From an uncultured Clostridium sp. (lineage in GTDB: Bacteria; Bacillota; Clostridia; Clostridiales; Clostridiaceae), in NCBI RefSeq assembly GCF_934754925.1, contig NZ_CAKVJA010000006.1:12944-76943 (forward strand): 64,000 nt of DNA, written 5' to 3'. Of the stretch, positions 26,810 through 36,243 are shown piece by piece. Each line of letters starts with the position of its first letter. Within the stretch, counting starts at the first letter, position 1. The notes below the pieces were generated by a model that made no database searches, was not told where the DNA came from, and saw nothing but the letters and a program-made list of their open reading frames with translations. The position numbers and the translations under genes are program-made.

Positions 26810-29476
26810 TTATGCTATATTTTTTAATTCATTATTAGAATCCCTTGAAACATTTCTTTTTAATTTCTTACTTTCTACTATCTCATTTATAACCTTAAAT
26901 ATTTGAATTATTAATGTTGGTATAAATGCTAATACATATATTTGTACATATTGACTTACCATTAAATTTTCTACCTCAAATAACACTTGAAGTCCTGGAA
27001 CAAATAATACTGCATTTAATAAAACTAATCCTATTCCGAAAGCATACCAAACATACTTATTAGAAAATACACCTAATTTAAATATTGATCCTTTACCTCT
27101 ACAGTTAAATCCATGAAATAACCTAGCTAAACAAAGTGTTGCAAAAGCCATAGTTGAAGCTGTTAAAGGAGTTTTCATAGGATTTCCTAAATAAAAAGCG
27201 ATTATTGTGAATATAGCAATTAATACCCCTTCTACTCCTAATCCCAATAAAAAATCCTTATTTAAAATAGATTCATTCTTTCCTCTTGGTTTATCTTTCA
27301 ATAAGTCTCTACTAGACTTTTCCATCCCTATTGCTATTGCAGGTAAACTATCTGTTAAAAGATTTATAAATAATAAATGAACTGCTGCAAAAGGCATTGG
27401 CAATGCCATAATTGAAGAATATAAGACTGCTATTATTCCTGAAGTATTGCCTGATAATAAGAATCTTATAGAACTCTTTATATTACTATAAATACTTCTA
27501 CCATTAGCAACTGACTTTACTATTGTTGCAAAATTATCATCTGTTAAAATTACAGAAGCTGCATCTTTAGAAACTTCTGTACCTGTGATGCCCATAGCTA
27601 TACCTATATCTGCTTGTTTCAATGCTGGAGCATCATTTACACCGTCACCTGTCATTGCAACTATTTGTCCCTTTTCTTGCCACGCTCTTACAATTCTAAT
27701 TTTATGCTCTGGAGATACTCTTGCATAAACAGATATATGTTCAATATTTTCTTTTAATTCTTCATCTGACATTTTATCTATTTCTAATCCTTCAATTGCC
27801 TTATCTCCCTCTCTTAAGATTCCTATTTCTTTAGCTATAGCTGATGCTGTTATTTTATGGTCTCCAGTAATCATTATTGGTTTTATACCTGCCATTATAC
27901 AATCTGCAACAGCTTGTTTACTTTCTTCTCTTGGGGGATCAATCATTGAAATTAATCCTATAAAAATATAATTATATTCATCATTTAAATTTAATTCTTT
28001 AATCTCATTTAACTCTTTATATGCAAAACATAATACTCTTAAACCAGACTCTGATAATCTTCTATTTACATCTAATATTTCATTTTTATCATTTTCTGTT
28101 AATTCCCTTACTCCATCTGAAGTCATTATAAACTTAACTCTATCTAATATAACGTCCAAAGCACCTTTAGTAAACATGATATTTTTGCTATCAATTTTAT
28201 GCAGTGTACTCATAAGTTTTCTATCTGAATCAAATGGAATTTCTGCTAATCTTTCATATTTACTTCTTAATTCTACTTCATTTATTAAAATTTCATGTCC
28301 TAAGTTTACTAATGCTACTTCTGTTGGATCCCCAATCTCCTTTCCATCTTTTGAAGTTGAGTCATTACATAAAATAGAATTTTTAATTAGATATTCTTCA
28401 ACTTTATTATCTAATGAAATTTCAGATCCATTAATTAACTTTCCATCAACATATATTTTTCTAACTGTCATTTTATTCTGAGTTAAAGTACCTGTTTTAT
28501 CTGAACATATTATAGAAACTGAACCTAACCCCTCAACAGCTCTAAGCTTTTTAATAATTGCATTTTCTTTTGCCATCTTTTGAGTTCCTAGTGCTAAGAC
28601 AATAGTAACTATAGAACTTAACGCTTCTGGAATAGCTGCAACAGCTAAAGCAACTGCAAACATCAACGAATCAAGAACTGGCATTTTTCTATATAGAAAT
28701 AATCCAAATACAATTGTACATATAACTAATATTATAATAGCTAGCTTTTTACTAAAATCATCTAAACTAACTTGTAAAGGTGTTTTCTTTTCTTGTGTTT
28801 CTTCCATAAGAGTAGCTATTTTACCTATTTCAGTTTTCATACCTGTATTTGTTACAACCACTAAAGCCCTGCCATAAGTTACTAAAGAACCTGAAAACAC
28901 CATATTCTTTTGATCTCCTAAAGCAACTTCTTCACTATCTATCTTATCAGTAATTTTATCTACACTTAAAGATTCTCCAGTAAGAGAACTTTCATTTACT
29001 TGTAATGAATAACTTTCAATTACTCTACCATCAGCTGTAATTAAATCACCAGCCTCTAGAGCTAAAATATCACCTGGAACAACATCTCTTGATTGTATTT
29101 CTATCTTCTTACCATCTCTTATTACTTTTGCACATGGTGCTGACAACGCTTTTAATGAGTCTAAGGATTGTTCTGCTTTAAAGTGCTGAATTGTTCCTAG
29201 TACTGCATTTAAAATTATTACACTAAATATAACAATAGTACTCTCTACATTATCACTTAACATAGATATTATTCCAGCTGCAATCAAAATAAATATTAGT
29301 AAATCCTTAAATTGGCTAAAGAACACTTGAACTACACTTTTATTCTTTTTTTGATTTAATTCATTAAATCCATAGGTAGATAAATTTTCCTTTGCTTGTC
29401 TAGTACTTAATCCTTCTTTTGATACTTTAAGATAATTTAATGCCTCTTCTGTAGTTTTAGAAAAATACTTTTCCAT
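26810..29476 (-). CDS. P2-type cation-transporting ATPase (Mn/Ca exporter candidate)
   Basis: 888 residues, SERCA/PMR1-like. N-terminal cation ATPase domain SKTTEEALNYLKVSKEGLST; actuator SSLTGESLSV; membrane motif AAIPEALSSIVTIVLALGTQ; phosphorylation site SIICSDKTGTLTQNKM (Asp near residue 327); hinge MTGDGVNDAPALKQADIGIA. Ten membrane helices are expected. Calcium is the textbook substrate of this clade, but the upstream yybP-ykoY manganese riboswitch argues for Mn2+ export, as known for such ATPases in lactococci. Leader terminator immediately upstream; own terminator downstream. Confidence 0.93.
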   Translation of the reverse strand: MEKYFSKTTEEALNYLKVSKEGLSTRQAKENLSTYGFNELNQKKNKSVVQVFFSQFKDLLIFILIAAGIISMLSDNVESTIVIFSVIILNAVLGTIQHFKAEQSLDSLKALSAPCAKVIRDGKKIEIQSRDVVPGDILALEAGDLITADGRVIESYSLQVNESSLTGESLSVDKITDKIDSEEVALGDQKNMVFSGSLVTYGRALVVVTNTGMKTEIGKIATLMEETQEKKTPLQVSLDDFSKKLAIIILVICTIVFGLFLYRKMPVLDSLMFAVALAVAAIPEALSSIVTIVLALGTQKMAKENAIIKKLRAVEGLGSVSIICSDKTGTLTQNKMTVRKIYVDGKLINGSEISLDNKVEEYLIKNSILCNDSTSKDGKEIGDPTEVALVNLGHEILINEVELRSKYERLAEIPFDSDRKLMSTLHKIDSKNIMFTKGALDVILDRVKFIMTSDGVRELTENDKNEILDVNRRLSESGLRVLCFAYKELNEIKELNLNDEYNYIFIGLISMIDPPREESKQAVADCIMAGIKPIMITGDHKITASAIAKEIGILREGDKAIEGLEIDKMSDEELKENIEHISVYARVSPEHKIRIVRAWQEKGQIVAMTGDGVNDAPALKQADIGIAMGITGTEVSKDAASVILTDDNFATIVKSVANGRSIYSNIKSSIRFLLSGNTSGIIAVLYSSIMALPMPFAAVHLLFINLLTDSLPAIAIGMEKSSRDLLKDKPRGKNESILNKDFLLGLGVEGVLIAIFTIIAFYLGNPMKTPLTASTMAFATLCLARLFHGFNCRGKGSIFKLGVFSNKYVWYAFGIGLVLLNAVLFVPGLQVLFEVENLMVSQYVQIYVLAFIPTLIIQIFKVINEIVESKKLKRNVSRDSNNELKNIA

Positions 29477-29530
29477 AAAGTCCTCCTTATTTTTAATGAT
29501 AAATTTTGGGGTTAACTTTTATTAATTAAT

Positions 29531-29600
29531 AAAAAAAGAGACCCTTAATATAATCCTCAAACTTAAGTAACAGTAACTTAAGGATTATATTAAAAGTCTC
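29531..29600 (-). terminator. Riboswitch terminator before the P2-type ATPase
   Basis: A long hairpin: GAGAC at the 3' end of the aptamer and the following TTTTAATATAATCC pair with GGATTATATTAAGGGTCTC; the minus strand then has seven T. Inner arms ACTTAAG/CTTAAGT-type add length. Confidence 0.85.
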
Positions 29601-29680
29601 GTAACCTAAATGGTATATAACACCAGGCATAAGCCGCGATTGTTGATGTTATATTTTATACTACTCCCCTTTAATAGAGA
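29596..29680 (-). ncRNA. yybP-ykoY manganese riboswitch
   Basis: The minus strand reads TTAAAGGGGAGTAGTAT at the 5' side, ATCAACA ... CGGCTTATGCCTGG in the middle and ACGAGAC at the 3' side, the conserved yybP-ykoY elements. Manganese binding should prevent the downstream terminator and switch the transporter on. Confidence 0.9.
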
Positions 29681-29699
29681 TATTCTTTTTTATAAAAAT

Positions 29700-29728
29700 A
29701 TTATATTCTAATTAATAGTTTTTGTCAA
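29700..29728 (-). promoter_or_regulatory. Promoter of the yybP-ykoY/ATPase transcript
   Basis: TTGACA, 17 bases, TATAAT on the minus strand, 20 bases upstream of the aptamer. Confidence 0.9.
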
Positions 29729-29843
29729 TTATTATACATATTTCTTTTTATTTCAATTTTCTTTTTTTTATTGTAATATCTCATAAAAATTTATATTTTT
29801 CTCAAAATCATATATATACCTTATTTTATTATTTGTATTTTTA

Positions 29844-29924
29844 TGGTATAATTAATACATAGACCTACCAGGCAAAAATAGGTTTAAAACAGGGGTAGTC
29901 TGCTAGTGCTCCTGTTTTTTTAAC
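29844..29924 (+). ncRNA. Short terminated RNA, unknown (leader or small RNA)
   Basis: An extended -10 (TGGTATAAT, 29844-29852) is followed by about 65 bases: hairpin ACCTA/TAGGT, then ACAGGGG...CTCCTGT with seven T as terminator. CTACC in the first part can pair with GGTAG in the terminator hairpin, a possible pseudoknot switch. The small gene at 30042 starts 118 bases further on. I could not match it to a known family. Confidence 0.5.
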
Positions 29925-30041
29925 TTATATAAAAAATTTATTATTTTTAGTAAACGTTTAAAGGAATTATTAACTGCTTATAGAAATATATATTTATATA
30001 TATTAAAAATTTATTTATATTTGGATAAGCGAGGGGTTAAT

Positions 30042-30344
30042 ATGGAGGGTATTTATAAACACAATGATAATTGCTTTGATGTATATATAAGCGATAAAAA
30101 TATAATTGATACAGATGAATTTCTAGGCAAAGTTTTAAAATACTTAATTGACAATGGTTTTTCCGTTTCTTTAAAAGGGTTTGATAAATATAATCGTCCT
30201 TTAGTTGAAATTAATGGTGTACTTCATACAGCTGATAAAAATTTAGCTTGTTGCCTTGTAGAAAGATTTATTAATGTTAAACCTGAAACTCCTTTAAATG
30301 AAAATTTAGAAAGATACAATAAAATTTATAGTTTTATTTATTAA
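30042..30344 (+). CDS. Small protein of unknown function
   Basis: 100 residues, starting MEGIYKHNDNCFDVYISDKN at the ATG after GAGGGGTTAAT (the frame itself opens with a TTG seven codons earlier). Soluble, mixed alpha/beta composition, with FLGKVLKYLIDNGFSVSLKG, HTADKNLACCLVERFINVKP and a C-terminal YSFIY. No membrane segment or known motif. A short terminated RNA precedes it and a terminator follows at 30383-30416. Convergent with mgtE. Confidence 0.75.
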   Translation: MEGIYKHNDNCFDVYISDKNIIDTDEFLGKVLKYLIDNGFSVSLKGFDKYNRPLVEINGVLHTADKNLACCLVERFINVKPETPLNENLERYNKIYSFIY

Positions 30345-30382
30345 TATCAAATACAAATTTATAGTATATTCAATTTTTATAA

Positions 30383-30416
30383 AAACGCATGGATTTAGAT
30401 ATCCCTGCGTTTTTAC
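30383..30416 (+). terminator. Terminator of the small plus-strand gene
   Basis: AAAACGCA(T)GGAT and ATCC(C)TGCGTTTT form a stem followed by TTTTAC. Confidence 0.8.
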
Positions 30417-30425
30417 TTATAAATA

Positions 30426-30449
30426 AAGTCGGTATAAAACCGACTTAAA
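30426..30449 (-). terminator. Terminator of mgtE
   Basis: AAGTCGGT and ACCGACTT stem with a five-base loop; T/A-rich tail TTTATTTAT on the minus strand. Confidence 0.75.
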
Positions 30450-30454
30450 TATCA

Positions 30455-31798
30455 TCATAAAAGATATTGTATTAGAAGAGTTGCTAACCCTAAGAAGAAG
30501 AAAAATCCTAAAACATCAGTAAATGTTGTTACAAATATAGATGATGCTAAAGCTGGATCTACCTTAAACTTCTTTAATACTACTGGTACTAAATAACCCG
30601 TAATTGTAGCTACTATCATATTTAAAATCATCGCTATACCAATTATTATTCCAAATACAAAATTTCTCTCCCATAAGAAACCTAATACTCCAATTATAGC
30701 TCCTATAGCTATTCCAGTTACTAATCCGACTCCCACTTCTTTTAAAAATACCCTTTTCATATTTTTAAAGTTCAATTCTCCTAATGCCAATCCTCTAACT
30801 ATAATAGTTAAAGTTTGTGTACCAGCATTTCCGCCCATACCTGTAACAATAGGCATAAATGTTGCTAATGATACAACGGCTTGAATAGTTCCTTCAAATG
30901 CTCCAACAACTGCTGATGCTAAAATTGCAGTAAATAAATTTACTATTAACCAAGGTAATCTACTTTTTACTGATTCACTTAATTTTCCATCAACCTTTTC
31001 TCCTTCATCTACTCCTCCTAAACGATGAATATCTTCTGTTGTTTCATCTCTTAAAACTTGCATTGCGTCATCTACTGTTACAACACCAAGTAATCTATTA
31101 GAATTATCAACTACTGGCATAGTTAAATATCCATATTTCTCAAATCTATGTCCAACTTCTTCTTGGTCAGTATTAAACAATATTCCTTCAACTTTCGTAT
31201 GAACAATATCTGAAATTCTAGTTTCAAAGCTTGTTGTTACTAACTCCTTTAATGAAACTACTCCCTTAAGCTTATCAAAATTATCTACTACATATAAATC
31301 ATATATATTTTCATTTTCTTCACCGTATTTTTGTAAATACTTTAATGTTTGTTCAATTGTCATATTTTCTTTAAGTGAAACAAACTCTGTTGCCATTATA
31401 CCTGCTGCAGTATCGGGATCATAACTTAATAATTGACGAACCTTTCTTGCATCTTCATCTGTCATTTTTTCTAATATTTTATTAGCTTGTTCTTCATCCA
31501 ACATACCAAGCAAATCTGTTAATTCATCTGATGACATTTCTTCTATAATATTTTTTTGCTTATTTTCAGAAAACTCCATTAAAATATCATATTTCTCTTT
31601 ATTTTCAGCTTCATCAATAATATCTGCAATTAATTCCTCTGGTAATCTACATAAAATATCACTTTTATCTTCTGGATATTCACGTAATACATCAAGAATA
31701 TCAACTGGATGTATATTCTCATAATATTTAATTATACTTGATTGTGGTGCATGCAATAGGAACCTTTTTAATTCTTCTTTACTCATATTTAATTTCAT
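30455..31798 (-). CDS. mgtE: Magnesium transporter MgtE
   Basis: 447 residues. Mg2+-gated Mg2+ channel in the membrane. The superhelical N domain (about residues 1-130) contains DELTDLLGMLDEEQANKILE and PDTAAGIMATEFVSL. Two CBS domains follow (DNFDKLKGVVSLKELVTTSF and GYLTMPVVDNSNRLLGVVTV). The C-terminal pore region has PWLIVNLFTAILASAVVGAF, MPIVTGMGGNAGTQTLTIIV and FTDVLGFFFFLGLATLLI; Asp in the last segment is the usual pore ligand. Controlled by the M-box upstream, so expressed when Mg2+ is low. Confidence 0.97.
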   Translation of the reverse strand: MKLNMSKEELKRFLLHAPQSSIIKYYENIHPVDILDVLREYPEDKSDILCRLPEELIADIIDEAENKEKYDILMEFSENKQKNIIEEMSSDELTDLLGMLDEEQANKILEKMTDEDARKVRQLLSYDPDTAAGIMATEFVSLKENMTIEQTLKYLQKYGEENENIYDLYVVDNFDKLKGVVSLKELVTTSFETRISDIVHTKVEGILFNTDQEEVGHRFEKYGYLTMPVVDNSNRLLGVVTVDDAMQVLRDETTEDIHRLGGVDEGEKVDGKLSESVKSRLPWLIVNLFTAILASAVVGAFEGTIQAVVSLATFMPIVTGMGGNAGTQTLTIIVRGLALGELNFKNMKRVFLKEVGVGLVTGIAIGAIIGVLGFLWERNFVFGIIIGIAMILNMIVATITGYLVPVVLKKFKVDPALASSIFVTTFTDVLGFFFFLGLATLLIQYLL

Positions 31799-31980
31799 GA
31801 CCTTTCCCCCTATTTTATATACATAGGAAAAGTCATTTTATTAAAATCTTAATAAATTAATGGTATCAATGACTAATTTCCTACATATCTTATATTTAAT
31901 TTTTTCACCAATTAATTTTTTACTCAGATACGAGTCCATCGAATACCATCTCCTTATTGTGATTAAATTAAAAATAAAAA

Positions 31981-32010
31981 AGACTTTTTGTCTCTACAAC
32001 AAAAAGTCCT
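31981..32010 (-). terminator. M-box-controlled terminator before mgtE
   Basis: AGACTTTTTG pairs with CAAAAAGTCCT; the minus strand then reads TTTTTTATTTTT. The loop TTGTAGAGA can instead pair with CTCTACAA (complement of 32032-32039), forming an antiterminator. Confidence 0.9.
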
Positions 32011-32029
32011 ATTATTACCTTACTTCTTA

Positions 32030-32182
32030 AATTGTAGAGCTTTAGCACTATAAAGCGTAGACTAAATATATATAGTCAGCTACGTTAAAAATCACCTTTG
32101 CGATGATTTCTGTTGACCCATTGGAATCTCTAGATTTTTCTGGGCAGCAGCATTTTTCTTTATAGGAGCCTCACCTAACAAA
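32030..32182 (-). ncRNA. M-box (ykoK) magnesium riboswitch
   Basis: The minus strand shows TTAGGTGAGGCTCCTATA, GCTGCTGCCCAGAAAAATC, GATTCCAATGGGTCAACAGA and the following paired arms, the hallmark M-box order. Directly precedes mgtE with a terminator/antiterminator pair. Mg2+ should promote termination. Confidence 0.97.
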
Positions 32183-32204
32183 TTATTTATTTTTCACATT
32201 AATT

Positions 32205-32233
32205 ATACTATGCTTATAATTAATATTTGTCAA
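32205..32233 (-). promoter_or_regulatory. Promoter of the M-box/mgtE transcript
   Basis: TTGACA, 17 bases, TAGTAT on the minus strand (TATAAT also occurs with a 20-base spacer). It abuts the stop codon of xpt. Confidence 0.65.
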
Positions 32234-32803
32234 TTAAATAAATTCTATAATTCCTTTTCCTAATTTACTAACTCTAGCTAAAGAATAAACATCATATCCT
32301 TTTTCATCTAAAATAGCTCTTCCTGGTTGGAATGATTTTTCTATTACTATTCCTACACCTGCAACCTTAGCTCCAGCTTCCTCAATTAATCTTATAGCTC
32401 CTAAAGCAGCTTCTCCATTAGCTAAAAAATCATCTATTACTAATATATTATCATCTGGAGAAATATATTTTTTTGATAATGTTAATTCATAATCAGAACC
32501 CTTTGTAAATGAATGTACTGTCGTTTGATATACATCTCCATTTAGGATTTTAGAGTTTTGCTTTTTTAAAGTAACCATAGGTAATTCCATTTGCATTGCA
32601 GTCATTACTGTTGGTGCTATTCCTGAACTTTCAATAGTAAATATCTTAGTTACTCCATGATTTTTATAATATTCTTTAAAATAAGTTCCTATATCATACA
32701 TTAACCTTGCATCTACACCATGATTTAAAAAAGAATCCACCTTTAATACAGTTTCACTTAATGCTTTACCCTCTTGTAATATACGTTCTTTTAAAATATC
32801 CAT
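32234..32803 (-). CDS. xpt: Xanthine phosphoribosyltransferase
   Basis: 189 residues. Salvages xanthine to XMP with PRPP, feeding GuaA. MDILKERILQEGKALSETVL and VDSFLNHGVDARLMYDIG open the protein; the PRPP motif reads DDNILVIDDFLANGEAALGA; EKSFQPGRAILDEKGYDVYS is typical for Xpt. The frame opens at 32827, but the ATG at 32801-32803 follows GGGAGAG and fits the family. Transcribed from a promoter with a guanine riboswitch; usually paired with a permease (pbuX), which is not adjacent here. Confidence 0.96.
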   Translation of the reverse strand: MDILKERILQEGKALSETVLKVDSFLNHGVDARLMYDIGTYFKEYYKNHGVTKIFTIESSGIAPTVMTAMQMELPMVTLKKQNSKILNGDVYQTTVHSFTKGSDYELTLSKKYISPDDNILVIDDFLANGEAALGAIRLIEEAGAKVAGVGIVIEKSFQPGRAILDEKGYDVYSLARVSKLGKGIIEFI

Positions 32804-32840
32804 TATCTTTCTCTCCCTTATAAACATATCTATAAAAAAA

Positions 32841-32866
32841 TAAACACCTCATATAAATTGAGGTGC
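32841..32866 (-). terminator. Riboswitch terminator before xpt
   Basis: CACCTCA and TGAGGTG form the hairpin on the minus strand, followed by TTTATTTTTTT, just upstream of the xpt ribosome binding site. Confidence 0.9.
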
Positions 32867-32906
32867 CGACATTACTTATACATAAAAAAATATATAGTTT
32901 CAACTC

Positions 32907-32973
32907 CTCGTAGTCTACTGATTTACGGTCAGTAGGTAGAAACTTTCGGACCAATTACCGATTTTATACGAGA
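32907..32973 (-). ncRNA. Guanine riboswitch of xpt
   Basis: The minus strand reads CTCGTATAA, AGTTTCTACC, GACCGTAAATC and GACTACGAG, the purine aptamer core. The C before TACGAG predicts guanine (or xanthine/hypoxanthine) rather than adenine. An OFF switch through the terminator at 32841-32866. Confidence 0.97.
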
Positions 32974-32996
32974 TTTTTACAAATTCACTTATTGGT

Positions 32997-33024
32997 ATTA
33001 TACCACGAACATTCATATTGTAAA
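32997..33024 (-). promoter_or_regulatory. Promoter of the xpt transcript
   Basis: TTTACA, 16 bases, TATAAT on the minus strand. Confidence 0.8.
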
Positions 33025-33126
33025 TACATATTTTATTTATATATTCCAAATTTAATTTTATATTTATTCATATTAAAATAATAATAACTTCGCAATAACA
33101 CTATTAAATGTATTGCGAAGTTATTA

Positions 33127-35544
33127 TTAATATCTACAAATTATTGTAGTCTTATCTTCTATATTATTATAAATTGCCTGTGCTACACTATATGGCATAT
33201 TAACACATCCATGAGACCCATTAGTTTTATATATACTTCCTCCAAAGCTACTTCTCCAACTTGCATCATGCAGACCTATTCCACCATTAAATGGCATCCA
33301 AAAACTAACTGGTGAAGCATACCCATCCCCTCTTAGCACAAAATCCTTAGCCTTCCAATCTAATCTATATACACCTGAAGGAGTTGCATGTCCTGCACTA
33401 ACATTTCCTGTAACTACATTTCCTTGAGTAATTAATTTACCATTTTTATAATAAACAACAGTTTGATTAGTTAAATCAACTTCAACAAAAGTATTTATCA
33501 CATAGTCATCTGTAGCAGTTGGTGTTTTAAATGATAAATCCTTAGTTGTTTCACTACCATTACTTATTGCTTCAACTATTTGTGAAATAGTTGTATCTCT
33601 ATCTATATAATATATTCCTGGTGTAGTACTAACCTTTATAACTTCACCTGACCATCTAGTAAATGTTCTAGTGCTTCCTATATTATCGTAAATATCCCCT
33701 AGTTGATTTACATACTCTTTAATAGCATCTTCATTAAGTGTAACATTAAAATCTTCATCTATATTAATCCATGTGTTTATCAAACTTGAATCTATAACAA
33801 TTTCATCTCCTGATACATTATAGGTAATTTTTGATGACATATATTTATCAATAGTATTTTTAGCTTGTACAACAACATCTGTTTTACTAGTATACTTAGG
33901 CTCTTCATAACATCCTTCTTTATCTAAATCTAAGACATCATTTATATTCTGAATATTAGTTAACACCATTGAATAAAACTTATCATAATTTAGCTTATTA
34001 CCCTTGTCCTCTTTTACAATCTCATATCCATCCCCTGTATAATTAATGGATGCATTTATAGGTTCTTTTACATTCGATTCATTAAGACAATTAAGATTTC
34101 CTAAAATCTGCTTTAATAATTCATCATCATATGAAATACCATCAGTTATTGTATATTTATTACTAGAAAATATAGATTTAATCCATGTAAATGGATTTTG
34201 TTCTTCTAATAATTTATTTATTCCATCATTAAAATCATATTTTAAATTAATATCGTTTCCATTTAACTGCTCAGTATCATCATATCTTCCATTAATTGTT
34301 AAAACATAATCACTAGCCTTTTCTGTCATTAACTCTTGTGCTGATTTATTACTTCTTCCAGTAACATTAATTCCATTTATATATGTTCTAAAGAAAAAAT
34401 GATTACTAAAATATACTGTCATTATCAAATATACTGCTAATAAACTACCTACTATAATTCCTGTTGATATCCAAACCTTTTTATTGTCCTTTTTATCCTT
34501 TCTAATCTTTTCATTTACTTCTACTGTTGATATCTCTGCAGTTTTATCTATCTCTTTAGCCTTTATAGAATTTTCTATTTTAACTTGATCTTCCATCATT
34601 TTATTAAGTTCATCCATATATTCTGAGTATTCTTTAATACCAAGTTTATTTGATAATAATACTACACCCTCTTTAGCTTTATTTATATCTTCTTTTGTAG
34701 AATTAGGTAATCCCCTATAATATTTATCTAATAACTTATGTTTATATTCATGAATATTATCATACCCTAAAAATTCACCTAATTCTTCTAATTGATTATC
34801 CTTATCTCCATACTTATACAATAACGCTTTATATATATTTTCATTATATGGATTTAACTTTATTATCTCTTTTATAGTATTTATTTCTTCATCTTTTGAA
34901 ATTTTATTTTCTAATAACTTTTTAATTAAATTATTTGATTTATTTATATCTTTAATATTATTATATGAAGATATAGAATCTATATTATTGTAGTTTAAAG
35001 CATCTATTACTGCAAAATTAATATTAAATATACTTTCTACCATAGAGTTAACTAATTTATCTATTATTTCTATAGAAATACCGCCTTCAATTTTCTCATT
35101 ATCTAAAACTATATTTTTCTCTTTCAACTTAAAAGGCCTTTTTATTAACTCAGAATTAATATTTAACTTAGCATATGTTATATCTTCTACACTATTATTT
35201 ATAGCTTCTTTGTTATTATCATTCTTTATTTTCTCTAAAGTATTTTCCCATGTACAATAACTATTTAAATAGTATTTCTTGTTAAATGTATCTGTATCAA
35301 TTTCTTTAATTCCAAATTCATTAAGAATATCTATAGCTCTTAAAATATAACTATTTAAATACTCATATCCAAAGCTTTCCCCATCTTTTAGTAATTGCTC
35401 AATACTATTAAATTTATTAGTGCATTCTTCAGTAAATGTCGAAACTGAATTAAAAGCTAATTTTAAGAATTCAGCTCTTATATCGTTTAGCTTAACAAAT
35501 TCATCTGAGAAATAAATATCCCCATTTAATACCTTAAAGTTCAT
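33127..35544 (-). CDS. L,D-transpeptidase (YkuD) with large N-terminal cytoplasmic region
   Basis: 805 residues. The C-terminal YkuD domain (about residues 690-805) reads FVEVDLTNQTVVYYKNGKLI, GHATPSGVYRLDWKAKDFVL and KTNGSHGCVNMPYSVAQAIY, with catalytic Cys near 776. It makes 3-3 peptidoglycan cross-links outside the membrane. Between the membrane helix (VWISTGIIVGSLLAVYLIMT, about 352-378) and YkuD is a region resembling the PG_binding_4 module of clostridial L,D-transpeptidases. The first ~350 residues are soluble, Lys/Glu/Asn-rich and unlike the usual short cytoplasmic tail. The start follows GGGAGGAAAGT; the frame opens eight codons earlier. Confidence 0.9.
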   Translation of the reverse strand: MNFKVLNGDIYFSDEFVKLNDIRAEFLKLAFNSVSTFTEECTNKFNSIEQLLKDGESFGYEYLNSYILRAIDILNEFGIKEIDTDTFNKKYYLNSYCTWENTLEKIKNDNNKEAINNSVEDITYAKLNINSELIKRPFKLKEKNIVLDNEKIEGGISIEIIDKLVNSMVESIFNINFAVIDALNYNNIDSISSYNNIKDINKSNNLIKKLLENKISKDEEINTIKEIIKLNPYNENIYKALLYKYGDKDNQLEELGEFLGYDNIHEYKHKLLDKYYRGLPNSTKEDINKAKEGVVLLSNKLGIKEYSEYMDELNKMMEDQVKIENSIKAKEIDKTAEISTVEVNEKIRKDKKDNKKVWISTGIIVGSLLAVYLIMTVYFSNHFFFRTYINGINVTGRSNKSAQELMTEKASDYVLTINGRYDDTEQLNGNDINLKYDFNDGINKLLEEQNPFTWIKSIFSSNKYTITDGISYDDELLKQILGNLNCLNESNVKEPINASINYTGDGYEIVKEDKGNKLNYDKFYSMVLTNIQNINDVLDLDKEGCYEEPKYTSKTDVVVQAKNTIDKYMSSKITYNVSGDEIVIDSSLINTWINIDEDFNVTLNEDAIKEYVNQLGDIYDNIGSTRTFTRWSGEVIKVSTTPGIYYIDRDTTISQIVEAISNGSETTKDLSFKTPTATDDYVINTFVEVDLTNQTVVYYKNGKLITQGNVVTGNVSAGHATPSGVYRLDWKAKDFVLRGDGYASPVSFWMPFNGGIGLHDASWRSSFGGSIYKTNGSHGCVNMPYSVAQAIYNNIEDKTTIICRY

Positions 35545-35703
35545 ACTTTCCTCCCATATCATTAACATCTAATTAGTTAACTCATTACTCTTTTTTATTT
35601 CTGCATCTTTCATTATAATATTATCTTTTTGTTAATTTATTACAATTTTAACATAAAAATCTGTTATTTCATATATAAATTTAAAATTTATTATTACTTA
35701 TTT

Positions 35704-36243
35704 TTATTTTAAGAATAAATATCCAAAAGCATACCCCGCATAAATAAATGCAAAATTCCATATAGTAATTCCTATAACTGAATATAAAGCAAATTTTATA
35801 AATCCAATATTAAATGTACCCGCAATTAAAGATATTAAAGTTCTTGCAACTGGTATAACCCTTGCTACAAGGATTCCTGTGCTTCCATACCGTTCTATAT
35901 ACTTATATGTTTTATCTATAGATTTTTTTAATTTAGGAAATTTATTTTGTAACTTATTTAAAATTGGTTTTCCACAATAATGCCCTAATATATATAAAAT
36001 AAAACTTCCCAATAATCCGGCAATTACTGATATTATAAGAGTATATATAAAGTTTAATCCATCTGATTTCACCAATATTCCTGCAGCTGGCATTATTATT
36101 CCTGCTGGCATTCCTGGTAAATTTAAATATTCTAAAAAAACTATTATTGCTAAAAATATATACCCATACTTACCTATATATTGAATCATACTATTTATAT
36201 CCACTAATCTTATACTCTCCTCTATAGATTTACTTATATTCAA
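35704..36243 (-). CDS. DedA family membrane protein
   Basis: Up to 179 residues. Family marks: GYIFLAIIVFLEYLNLPGMP (entrance loop with E), GSFILYILGHYCGKP (G...YxxGxxxG), and GILVARVIPVARTLISLIAG (R...P.R helix). DedA proteins are likely lipid flippases or proton-dependent transporters needed for envelope integrity. The frame begins with a TTG overlapping the stop of the PAP2 gene (TTGA). No Shine-Dalgarno precedes that TTG, while GAGGAG precedes a GTG at 36202-36204 (12-base gap), an alternative start matching family N-termini. Co-transcribed with PAP2. Confidence 0.88.
   Translation of the reverse strand: MNISKSIEESIRLVDINSMIQYIGKYGYIFLAIIVFLEYLNLPGMPAGIIMPAAGILVKSDGLNFIYTLIISVIAGLLGSFILYILGHYCGKPILNKLQNKFPKLKKSIDKTYKYIERYGSTGILVARVIPVARTLISLIAGTFNIGFIKFALYSVIGITIWNFAFIYAGYAFGYLFLK

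Noticed and set aside
32766..32954. 62-codon minus-strand frame upstream of xpt
   Set aside because: It covers the guanine riboswitch and terminator; the RNA element explains the sequence.
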